From: an uncultured Clostridia bacterium
GTDB lineage: Bacteria; Bacillota; Clostridia; UMGS1883
DNA length: 64,000 nt
Direction: 5' to 3'
NCBI GenBank assembly: GCA_934454525.1
Contig: CAKSFM010000004.1
Coordinates: 1 to 64,000, forward strand
Both the position numbers and the translations under genes were made by a program. The notes beneath the pieces are model-generated. The model did no database searches, was not told the origin of the DNA, and worked only from the letters and a program-made list of their open reading frames with translations. This document shows, in pieces, positions 8,130 through 14,992 of the stretch. Each line of letters starts with the position of its first letter. The first letter of the stretch is position 1.

Positions 8130-8156
8130 ATATTTGAGATTAGCTGCCTCAAATAT
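8130..8156 (+). other. 9-bp hairpin between the methyltransferase genes
   Basis: ATATTTGAG (8130-8138) and CTCAAATAT (8148-8156) are perfect inverted repeats with a 9-base loop. There is no T-run, so it is more likely an mRNA structure or protein site than a terminator. Confidence 0.35.
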
Positions 8157-8210
8157 CGGTTTGATATATATAAAAAACAGAAGCAAGGGACTTGATCACC
8201 CCTTGTACAC

Positions 8211-8226
8211 GGTAAAGCGCTTTACC
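8211..8226. promoter_or_regulatory. 16-bp perfect palindrome, candidate operator
   Basis: GGTAAAGCGCTTTACC is a perfect 16-bp palindrome about 30 bases before the cytosine methyltransferase start and close to its AGGAGGT ribosome binding site. It could be an operator for self-regulation of the methyltransferase or an RNA hairpin limiting translation. Confidence 0.45.
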
Positions 8227-8255
8227 TTCTAACAAATCTTAGGAGGTAAAAAGAA

Positions 8256-9425
8256 ATGAAAAACTCATATAATTTTAACATTGCAGGTTTCTGCGAAATA
8301 GACAAGAACGCTGCTAAGGCGTATTCAGTAATACATAATGTTTCGCCGGATAAAAATTTCCGCGACATTACAAAAATTAAAGCGGAGGAATTGCCCTACA
8401 TAAATGTACTCTCGGGTGGCTCGCCCTGCCAAGATTTTTCAAACGCCGGTCAGAGAAACGGAGCCTTATGGCGCTGTATCGAATGTGGTGAAACATATAA
8501 CCCTTTGACAGTACACTACACACAGCGTAAGTTCTGTCCGCATTGCCATTCAGATAATATTGAAAAGACCCGCTCCTCATTACTTGTGCATTATCTTGAA
8601 GTTTTGCACTATACGATGCCGAACTTTGCAATATATGAAAATGTTAAAAATCTGCTTTCCAAACGCTTCAAACCTCTGTTTGATATGTTTGTGGCAGAGA
8701 TAGAGGAATACGGTTATAACGTATATTTCAAGGTGTTAAATGCCAAAGATTACGGGATTCCGCAAAATCGGGAAAGGATAATTCTGATTGCCGTCAAAAA
8801 AGAATTGGATAACAGAAAATTCAGTTTTCCCGAACCTTTGAAAGATGTAAAAACAATCAATGATATGCTTGATGATTGTTCGGATTTGTTTGAGGGTACT
8901 GATAAAACGGTTATTGTTGATACCGCTATTTCACCCTATGTAAGAAGGAATATCGAAAGAGAACTTGACTCCGTTATACATTCTGAAAAAGGCATTTACA
9001 GACCGAATTGCACATCCGGTTGGAATGATAATCAGATAGGTATTAAATATTCACCGACACTGAGAGCGTCCAACCCAAACACCATTGTTATGCAGACCAT
9101 TAACACCGCTGACGGAAAAAAGTATTACATAAAGCGTTTGTTGCCTTGTGAAGCATATCGCTTTATGGGGTTTGATGATGCAGATTATGAAAAAGCATCG
9201 GCGGTTTGCCCTAAAACTGCGATATATCATCAGGCAGGCAACAGCATTGTTGTTGATGTTGTGTATTGGGTTCTTAAAGAATTGTTTAATGCTATGCCCT
9301 ATCTGTTTGAAAATATACAGTTTCTGCATTTGTTTTCGGGAATCGGGGCATTTGAAAAAGCATTTTACAGAGTGATTGATGAAGCAAATTCTGCCGATTC
9401 AAAAGGCGGTGATTTGCTTGAATAA
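8256..9425 (+). CDS. circularly permuted C5-cytosine DNA methyltransferase with zinc ribbon
   Basis: A 389-residue C5-cytosine methyltransferase starting at 8256 behind a perfect AGGAGGT. Motif IV GGSPCQDFS gives catalytic Cys58, motif VI is ENV (128-130), and motif VIII is QNRER (170-174). The motif X-like QAGNSIVVD is at ~326-334. The AdoMet motif I, LFSGIGAFEKA, is missing from the N-terminus and sits at the C-terminus (359-369). The protein starts directly at the motif II region, AGFCEIDKNA. The order is therefore II-III-IV-VI-VIII-IX-X-I, a circular permutation. Two CxxC pairs (74/77 and 94/97) form an inserted zinc ribbon after motif IV. The alternative is fusion to a truncated second enzyme, less likely because the first copy lacks motif I. 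Confidence 0.88.
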   Translation: MKNSYNFNIAGFCEIDKNAAKAYSVIHNVSPDKNFRDITKIKAEELPYINVLSGGSPCQDFSNAGQRNGALWRCIECGETYNPLTVHYTQRKFCPHCHSDNIEKTRSSLLVHYLEVLHYTMPNFAIYENVKNLLSKRFKPLFDMFVAEIEEYGYNVYFKVLNAKDYGIPQNRERIILIAVKKELDNRKFSFPEPLKDVKTINDMLDDCSDLFEGTDKTVIVDTAISPYVRRNIERELDSVIHSEKGIYRPNCTSGWNDNQIGIKYSPTLRASNPNTIVMQTINTADGKKYYIKRLLPCEAYRFMGFDDADYEKASAVCPKTAIYHQAGNSIVVDVVYWVLKELFNAMPYLFENIQFLHLFSGIGAFEKAFYRVIDEANSADSKGGDLLE

Positions 9426-9524
9426 AAGCACTGTATTCATACATGGACCTACAAAAGGTTATATGCGAAAAAAACATAATTATACATCGGCAGAAATTTT
9501 CTGCTGAACGGAGGAACTAAAAAA

Positions 9525-10379
9525 ATGAGTAAATTTAACATATATGAAGTTATAACCCAAAGATTCATAGAACAGTTGGAAAACGGTGTTATTCCGTGGA
9601 GAAAACCCTGGACAGGCACACGGAACGGCGCATACAGCAGATATTCAAAAAGACCTTACAGCTTGCTTAATCAAATGCTGCTCGGCAAATCGGGCGAATG
9701 GCTGACATACAGGCAAATTACACAGCTCGGCGGTTTTGCTAATGAGGGCGAGAGGTCAAGTATGGTTGTTTATTGGAATATGCTTACTGTTCCTGACGAG
9801 GAGAATGCGGACAGAACAAAAAGCATACCGATTCTGCGGTATTACAAGGTTTTTCATATAGACCAGACCACAGGCATAAAACCGCTTGACCTTGAAGAAA
9901 TAAATGTTATTCTTGAACCTAATCGGGATGCCGAAACGGTTATCCAAAATTACATAGCAAAAACAGGCGTAGCATTTAATGTGAAGGTTTCCGACGAAGC
10001 ATTTTATGACCCAAAGCAGGACAGCATAACCATTCCCTGTATGGAGCAGTATTCCTCGGTATCGGACTATTACAGTACGGCATTTCACGAGATAACCCAT
10101 TCAACAGGACATAAGGACAGACTTGACAGATTGGTTGACGGTGCTTTTTTAAGAGATCGAAACAAATACGCAAAAGAAGAACTTATTGCCGAAATCGGTT
10201 CAGCATCACTCTGTAATTTATGCGGTGTTGAAACGCCTGAGGTATTTGAAAATTCTGCGGCATATATACAGAATTGGATTAACGCCTTAAACGGCAACAT
10301 GCATCTGATTGTCAGTGCAAGCAGTAAAGCACAAAAAGCAGTAGATTTTATATTAAATGATAAACAGGAGGATTTGTAA
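9525..10379 (+). CDS. ArdC-like antirestriction / zincin-like metallopeptidase
   Basis: A 284-residue protein with GGAGG before its ATG. The N-terminal ~110 residues (from YEVITQRFIEQLENGVIPW) match the ArdC-type ssDNA-binding domain. The C-terminal half carries a zincin HExxH, HEITHSTGHKDR, and a later Glu region (YAKEELIAEIGSASLC) typical of the associated metallopeptidase domain. ArdC proteins coat incoming single-stranded plasmid DNA and counter host restriction. Placement after two solitary methyltransferases supports a role in protecting the element during transfer. Confidence 0.88.
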   Translation: MSKFNIYEVITQRFIEQLENGVIPWRKPWTGTRNGAYSRYSKRPYSLLNQMLLGKSGEWLTYRQITQLGGFANEGERSSMVVYWNMLTVPDEENADRTKSIPILRYYKVFHIDQTTGIKPLDLEEINVILEPNRDAETVIQNYIAKTGVAFNVKVSDEAFYDPKQDSITIPCMEQYSSVSDYYSTAFHEITHSTGHKDRLDRLVDGAFLRDRNKYAKEELIAEIGSASLCNLCGVETPEVFENSAAYIQNWINALNGNMHLIVSASSKAQKAVDFILNDKQEDL

Positions 10380-10380
10380 A

Positions 10381-10638
10381 GTGAAAATAACTAATAGAAA
10401 CAAATTAGAGGTTATGAACCTTATTCACAACAACAGAAGAACAACATTAAATGAAACATATTGTTCTCTTTCACAGCAGGAAATGGCAGAATATTTGTGC
10501 TGCAACAGAAGCAAAGTTTCCCGTATTATATGCAGATTAATTGATGAAGGATATATCATTCCGAGAAATGGAAAGGTTAGAAGATATGCTCTCACAACAA
10601 AGGGAAAAGGTGTTTTAACGAATCTTAACACAAAATGA
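10381..10638 (+). CDS. winged-helix DNA-binding protein, 85 residues
   Basis: The start is taken at GTG 10381, nine bases after AGGAGG, immediately after the ArdC stop; this is an in-frame trim of a slightly longer open frame. The HTH is clear: LSQQEMAEYLCCNRSKVSRIICRLIDEGYI followed by a wing, with a C-terminal TTKGKGVL typical of MarR/PadR-like small regulators. It probably represses element genes, perhaps through the inverted repeats near 10650 or 10885. Autoregulation is inferred only. Confidence 0.7.
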   Translation: MKITNRNKLEVMNLIHNNRRTTLNETYCSLSQQEMAEYLCCNRSKVSRIICRLIDEGYIIPRNGKVRRYALTTKGKGVLTNLNTK

Positions 10639-10649
10639 TTTTATATAGT

Positions 10650-10677
10650 TTGGCGGTATCTATTCAAAAACCGCCAA
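10650..10677 (+). terminator. 8-bp inverted repeat after the winged-helix gene
   Basis: TTGGCGGT (10650-10657) and ACCGCCAA (10670-10677) are perfect inverted repeats with a 12-base loop. No T-run follows, so this may be a weak terminator or an operator for the next gene. Confidence 0.35.
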
Positions 10678-10707
10678 TAAACAGTGTAAATTGAGGAGGC
10701 TCTAAAA

Positions 10708-10863
10708 ATGAGTAAAGTAAAAACACAGGTTTCAACGAGGCAGACTGCGTACAATAAACCAAATGGTAAAATTATTGTAAATAGTCATTTTTCAAATAAT
10801 ACTCCGTTATCGGAGTTGATATATCAAATTATAAGCAAAAGAATAGATAATAATGCGGCATAA
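10708..10863 (+). CDS. TnpW-like small transposon protein, 51 residues
   Basis: A 51-residue ORF starting at ATG 10708 behind GAGGAGG and ending at TAA 10861-10863. The pattern is a polar N-terminus, then GKIIVNSHFSNNTPLSELI, then YQIISKRIDNNAA. It resembles the TnpW-type small proteins that precede large serine recombinases in Tn4451-like elements. The role in transposition is not well defined. Position directly before the recombinase supports the call. Confidence 0.6.
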   Translation: MSKVKTQVSTRQTAYNKPNGKIIVNSHFSNNTPLSELIYQIISKRIDNNAA

Positions 10864-10878
10864 AATAACCTTGCAATA

Positions 10879-10917
10879 TAGACATTGCCCCTCTGTTGCG
10901 CTATAATAGAGGGGCAA
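10879..10917 (+). promoter_or_regulatory. recombinase promoter overlapped by an inverted repeat
   Basis: TAGACA (10879-10884) and TATAAT (10902-10907) are spaced 17 bases apart. TTGCCCCTCT (10885-10894) and AGAGGGGCAA (10908-10917) are a perfect 10-bp inverted repeat flanking the -10, so a bound repressor would cover the promoter, or the RNA 5' end would carry one arm. Confidence 0.55.
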
Positions 10918-10968
10918 TCAAAACTATATCGTGTTATTTTTGCTGTAATCACAGGAGGTAAAATTATA

Positions 10969-12615
10969 ATGAATACAGATAACACATACGATGTAGGAAT
11001 TTATTTAAGACTATCAAAGGACGATAATAACGGACATTTAGAAAGTATGAGCATAAGCAACCAAAGACAGGTGCTAAAAGACTATGTGGTAGAAAAAGGC
11101 TGGAACTTAGTTCGTGAGTATGTCGATGACGGCTGGACGGGGACTAATTTTGAAAGACCCGGGTTCAAAAAAATGATTGATGATGCGCTAAGCGGAAAAA
11201 TTAATTGTATTATAACAAAAGATCTTTCTCGGTTAGGTAGAAATTATGTTCAGGCGGGGTACTATACAGATGAATTTTTCCCTGAAAATGACATTCGATA
11301 TATTGCTATTAACGACAGCATAGACACTATCAGTGATGATAATGATATGACAGCATTTCACCATGTTCTGAACGAAATATATCCAAAGCAGGTATCAAAA
11401 AAGGTGCGGCAGGTAAAAAAGAAAAATGCTGAGCAAGGAAAGTTTATGGGTAGTCAAGCTCCGTATGGATATAAAAAATCACCCGAAGATAAACATATCC
11501 TGGTTGTTGATGATGAAGCAGCATTGATTATCAAAAGACTGTTCAACGAATTTGCGGCGGGTGAATCGGCGAGACAAATTGCAGAACGCCTGAATACAGA
11601 GAAAATCGACAGCCCAAGATTTTATCACTACTCAAAAATGGGGCGCATTAATCCTCTTACATCCGAGAAAAATGTATGGGGTAGTTCGACAGTATTGCAA
11701 TTATTGCGAAACCAAGTTTATATCGGAAATATGGTTCAAGGCAAGCGTAAGACAGTTTCGTTTAAGACCAAAAAAATGAGAACCGTTTCACCCGAAAATT
11801 GGATAGTGGTTGAAAACACTCATGAACCCATTATAGAGCGTGAGTTATGGGACAGGGTACATACTCTTATGGATAAAAAGTCAAGAGTCGCAAGAACAAA
11901 GAAAAAGACCGTGGGGTTGTTTGCGGGTATGTTAAAGTGTGCTGATTGCGGTTCTCCGCTTGCATATATGGTAAAAAAGCAAGCGCACGGCGATAAAGGT
12001 ATATATCGTTGCAGCCGTTATAACAACAACGGTTCCGGAGCTTGCAGTACACATTATATTGAAGAAAATGATCTTTGCGAAATTGTTTTGAATGACATAA
12101 GAAACTATGCAATTATTGCCGAAGCAGACAAAGAGACTATTACAAAAAAACTTATGGCGCTTAAAAGCAAACATATTAAGGCAGAAACAAAGGTTATAAA
12201 GTCTCAGATGGATAGTGCCGAAAAACGTCTGGTTGTCATTAAAACTGCTATAAAAAATCTTTATATCGATAAGTGCAGCGGAAACCTTCCCGAGGAGGTA
12301 TTCAAGTCAATGATGGAAGATTTTTTGACAGAGCAGGAGGATATCGAAAATCGAATTCCTCAATTAAAAAGGGATTACGAGGAAAAGAGCAACGCAACAG
12401 ATGAGGTTAATGAGTGGATAAGACTTATCGGGCAATTCTCTAATGCAGACAAACTCGATAGAAATATCATAACACAACTCATAGACAGTATTACAGTTTC
12501 GGAGCGCAAGCAGGTTGACGGTAGGTGGGAACAGTCTATTGATATAGAATACCGTTTTATAGGAAACCTGTTAAACGAATCGGAAAACGAAGTAAAAAAA
12601 GAGAACATTGCTTAG
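10969..12615 (+). CDS. large serine recombinase (TnpX-like)
   Basis: A 548-residue site-specific recombinase. The start at 10969 follows AGGAGGT at 10953-10959. The N-terminal catalytic domain has the nucleophile Ser16 in YLRLSKDD, then TKDLSRLGRNYVQAGYY. The recombinase domain follows (~170-300; GSQAPYGYKK, AGESARQIAERLN). A zinc ribbon begins LKCADCGSPLAY and its second cysteine pair is in YRCSRYNNNGSGAC. The C-terminus is a coiled coil. Such enzymes integrate and excise elements through short att sites with a central dinucleotide. The gene lies at the right end of the element, 70 bases from tRNA-Ser, as expected for the integrase. Confidence 0.95.
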   Translation: MNTDNTYDVGIYLRLSKDDNNGHLESMSISNQRQVLKDYVVEKGWNLVREYVDDGWTGTNFERPGFKKMIDDALSGKINCIITKDLSRLGRNYVQAGYYTDEFFPENDIRYIAINDSIDTISDDNDMTAFHHVLNEIYPKQVSKKVRQVKKKNAEQGKFMGSQAPYGYKKSPEDKHILVVDDEAALIIKRLFNEFAAGESARQIAERLNTEKIDSPRFYHYSKMGRINPLTSEKNVWGSSTVLQLLRNQVYIGNMVQGKRKTVSFKTKKMRTVSPENWIVVENTHEPIIERELWDRVHTLMDKKSRVARTKKKTVGLFAGMLKCADCGSPLAYMVKKQAHGDKGIYRCSRYNNNGSGACSTHYIEENDLCEIVLNDIRNYAIIAEADKETITKKLMALKSKHIKAETKVIKSQMDSAEKRLVVIKTAIKNLYIDKCSGNLPEEVFKSMMEDFLTEQEDIENRIPQLKRDYEEKSNATDEVNEWIRLIGQFSNADKLDRNIITQLIDSITVSERKQVDGRWEQSIDIEYRFIGNLLNESENEVKKENIA

Positions 12616-12638
12616 TTCATAACCTAAACAATGTTCTC
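12601..12638 (+). terminator. inverted repeat at the end of the recombinase gene
   Basis: GAGAACATTG (12601-12610) and CAATGTTCTC (12629-12638) are perfect inverted repeats with an 18-base loop; the stop codon lies inside the loop. It is a probable transcription terminator at the element edge. Confidence 0.5.
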
Positions 12639-12649
12639 AAACCTAATTG

Positions 12650-12684
12650 TTCAATATCACGCTCTGGTAAAGTAGGATATTGAA
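12650..12684. repeat. inverted repeat near the element/tRNA junction, candidate att region
   Basis: TTCAATATC (12650-12658) and GATATTGAA (12676-12684) are perfect inverted repeats lying between the recombinase stop and the 3' end of tRNA-Ser(GCU). Location and symmetry fit a serine-recombinase attachment site, but the junction cannot be fixed without the left end or an empty site. Confidence 0.35.
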
Positions 12685-12688
12685 TGAT

Positions 12689-12780
12689 TGGCGGAGAAGG
12701 AGGGATTCGAACCCTCGCGCCGGTTTCCCGACCTACGCCCTTAGCAGGGGCGCCTCTTCGACCTGCTTGAGTACTTCTCC
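12689..12780 (-). tRNA. tRNA-Ser (anticodon GCU)
   Basis: Reverse strand: the acceptor GGAGAAG pairs with CTTCTCC, followed by a G discriminator and an encoded CCA. The anticodon loop reads CTGCTAA, anticodon GCT, reading AGC/AGU codons. A long variable arm (GTCGGGAAACCGGC) and T-loop GGTTCGAATCC confirm a class II tRNA-Ser. Its 3' end faces the mobile element. Confidence 0.97.
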
Positions 12781-12840
12781 AAATGCAGTAAAGCTAAATT
12801 CAAAGGACCGACCTTTGCGTGTTATTAAGATGAGACGCCA

Positions 12841-12865
12841 ATCCTTGCCGCCGACGGGCAAGGAT
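12841..12865. other. hairpin between the two tRNA-Ser genes
   Basis: ATCCTTGCC (12841-12849) and GGCAAGGAT (12857-12865) are perfect inverted repeats with a 7-base loop. There is no T-run on either strand, so it is probably a tRNA-precursor processing structure. Confidence 0.35.
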
Positions 12866-12873
12866 GCGCTCAT

Positions 12874-12960
12874 TGGCGGAGAAGGTGGGATTCGAACCCA
12901 CGGCTCTTACGAGTCACCGGTTTTCAAGACCGGCTCCTTAAACCGCTCGGACACCTCTCC
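12874..12960 (-). tRNA. tRNA-Ser (anticodon UGA)
   Basis: Reverse strand: the acceptor GGAGAGG pairs with CTTCTCC (one G-U), discriminator G, encoded CCA. The anticodon loop CTTGAAA gives anticodon TGA. A class II variable arm (GTGACTCGTAAGAGCC region) and GGTTCGAATCC are present. It lies 93 bases upstream of tRNA-Ser(GCU) on the same strand, probably one transcript. Confidence 0.97.
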
Positions 12961-12975
12961 AAACCCGACTTGATA

Positions 12976-13004
12976 AGTATAGCAAAAGATTGACCGATTG
13001 TCAA
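12976..13004 (-). promoter_or_regulatory. promoter of the tandem tRNA-Ser unit
   Basis: Minus strand: TTGACA (13004-12999) and TATACT (12981-12976), spaced 17 bases, end 16 bases before the tRNA-Ser(UGA) 5' end. It is a strong consensus match. The remaining bases to 13292 hold no gene. Confidence 0.75.
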
Positions 13005-13212
13005 TATGTTTTGGCAAATTTTTTAATGTTTTTCTGCAAATTTTTTAATGTTTTTTTCTGTATACGTATCTTCGTGTGCGAAAATTTTCCCATAAAATTG
13101 ATTAAGCAGATGTTCTTGCAGGGTGAAGCAAGGCCGCCGCCTTGCAAATTCCGAAAGAACGGCTGAGCAGAAATTTAACAAGCAGCATTGGGTGCATATA
13201 TTCTATGCCTGT

Positions 13213-13265
13213 CTATAACAAAGCGGTTCGTTGCCGCAGAATGGGAACGAACCGCTTTGTTATAG
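13213..13265. terminator. 20-bp perfect inverted repeat downstream of the LRR gene
   Basis: The 20-base arm at 13213-13232 (begins CTATAACAAAG) is perfectly complementary to 13246-13265, with a 13-base loop. It lies just beyond the stop of the LRR gene. Neither side has a good T-run, so it may be a terminator, an mRNA-stabilising stem or a small inverted-repeat element. Confidence 0.55.
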
Positions 13266-13292
13266 AATTTGTCTCTTTTTCAGATATAAAAT

Positions 13293-14972
13293 TTACTTTA
13301 TTGTTTTGGCACCGCATACAGGGAGCATACCGGCAAGGTCTTCCCAAACCATAGCCTTTAACTCTGAATAAGCTTCGTTTGTTTCAAACGTGACCTCCGT
13401 GCCGCCATATATCTCCGACTGTATTCCGACAAGCTTATCTCCGCTGTAAAGCGCAAGGATAACGGTTTTGCCGCTGTCTATGTTTATCGGTCGGACAACC
13501 GTCCTCCCGTCAATATGCATTGCGCTTATACCTTTGCAGTAATTCATCTTTTTTCCGTCGATTGAGCAGTCTTTTCCTTTTACTATTTTACTCCACTCAA
13601 CATCGGTTCCGATGTAATTAATCGTTTTAAAATTGCCGCACGCCGCAAAAGCTTGTTCTCCAATGCTTATTACGCTGTTCGGAATTGTCACGCTTTCTAA
13701 GCTTGAGCATCCGTAAAACGCTTTCAATCCGAGACTCGGCACGCCGTCCGGGATTATTATTCTTTCCAAACCGCTGCATTCGTAAAATGCATAATCACCG
13801 ATGCCCGACACACCGTCCGGGATTGTTACACTCGTCAAATTCCGGCATTCCGAAAATGCTCCTGTTGCGATGCTTGTCACACTGTCAGGTATTTCAAACA
13901 CGGTATCTTGCTTTTCTTTCGGGAAGCATATAATCTCCGTTTTTTCCTTGTCGTACAAAATGCCGTTTTCGGAGCAATAAGCGTTATTATCCGCAGCAAC
14001 TTTTATCTCTGCTAATCTGAAGCAATTTTGAAACGCATAGTCGCCTACACTCATAACGCCTTTTGGGATTGTTATGCTCGTCAAGCCGTGGCAGCTGCTG
14101 AATGCCTGATTACCGATACTTAGCACACTGTCAGGGATGGTTATGCTTTTTAAACATTCGCAACCGCTAAATGCATTATCGGCAATGGTTTTAGTTTCAG
14201 GCTCTACTGCAAAATCACTTGTTCCGTTTTTATTCAGCGCCCAATTGTCTGCTTTGATAAGATGCCTTCCTATATACAGCGCTTCCCATTCTGAATCATC
14301 ATTATAAAGTCCGGTATATTGAAAAGCATTATCTCCGATGCTTGTCACGCTGTCCGGAAGTGTCACATCATTCAATTTTTTGCACCTGTAAAATGCAAAA
14401 GCACCAATAGCTTCTACGCCATCTTGAACTACAACTTTTTCCAAACCTATTTCTATACCACTTTCCGATTCTTCTGCTGAAATATAGCAGGATGCAAACG
14501 CACTGTCACCGATTCTTTTTACACTTCCGGGAATGGTTATTTTTTTTAAGCCTTTACAATGTTGAAATGCGCTGTCGCCGATGTTTGTTACGCTGTCCGG
14601 AATTGTAATGTTTGTTAGACTGCTGCACTCTAAAAAGGCGTCGTTTTCGATGTCCGTCACACTGTCGGAAATGGTCACGCTTTCTAATCCCTTACAATAG
14701 TAAAATGCATAAGATCCGATGCTTGTTACACCGCTCGCTATGCTTACGCTCTCAATTTCTTCACAATAACTATCCCACGGCGTTGGAGAGGAAAGCGTGT
14801 ATGATCTCATATTCCCTGTGCCGGTTATAGTGAGCTCATATGTTGAAGAATCATAAGAATAGTATACATTTTTGCCGCATTTGCCGATTGTGACCTGTGC
14901 CAAAGCCGGCACATGCGCAAGAGAAAGCGCCATACAAAGTGCCAGCAGCGCTGCGCGGATTCGTTTTGTCAT
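13293..14972 (-). CDS. secreted BspA-type leucine-rich repeat protein
   Basis: A 559-residue protein with a signal peptide (about residues 1-25: MTKRIRAALLALCMALSLAH, then VPALAQ). About a dozen LRR_5/BspA repeats follow, with the recurring core VTSIGxxAFxxCxxLxxVTIPDSV. The last ~80 residues (from RTVVRPINIDSGKTVILAL) form a beta-rich tail without LRRs. BspA-type proteins are surface or secreted adhesins and binding proteins in gut bacteria. It has no SLH or sortase motif, so it may be released. It lies 20 bases downstream of the related SLH protein and is probably co-transcribed with it. Confidence 0.9.
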   Translation of the reverse strand: MTKRIRAALLALCMALSLAHVPALAQVTIGKCGKNVYYSYDSSTYELTITGTGNMRSYTLSSPTPWDSYCEEIESVSIASGVTSIGSYAFYYCKGLESVTISDSVTDIENDAFLECSSLTNITIPDSVTNIGDSAFQHCKGLKKITIPGSVKRIGDSAFASCYISAEESESGIEIGLEKVVVQDGVEAIGAFAFYRCKKLNDVTLPDSVTSIGDNAFQYTGLYNDDSEWEALYIGRHLIKADNWALNKNGTSDFAVEPETKTIADNAFSGCECLKSITIPDSVLSIGNQAFSSCHGLTSITIPKGVMSVGDYAFQNCFRLAEIKVAADNNAYCSENGILYDKEKTEIICFPKEKQDTVFEIPDSVTSIATGAFSECRNLTSVTIPDGVSGIGDYAFYECSGLERIIIPDGVPSLGLKAFYGCSSLESVTIPNSVISIGEQAFAACGNFKTINYIGTDVEWSKIVKGKDCSIDGKKMNYCKGISAMHIDGRTVVRPINIDSGKTVILALYSGDKLVGIQSEIYGGTEVTFETNEAYSELKAMVWEDLAGMLPVCGAKTIK

Positions 14973-14992
14973 ACCGGATTCCGCCTTTCCTT

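Noticed and set aside
8256..9425. Cytosine methyltransferase as a fusion to a second truncated enzyme
   Set aside because: The first copy lacks motif I and no upstream copy exists, so circular permutation explains the whole length with one enzyme; the alternative is kept as a caveat.
1..12690. Calling the element conjugative
   Set aside because: No relaxase, coupling protein or type IV secretion gene is visible in the window; the left part is missing, so conjugation cannot be claimed.
12680..12973. Open frame across the tRNA-Ser genes
   Set aside because: It reads through two convincing tRNA genes on the opposite strand and has no start signal.
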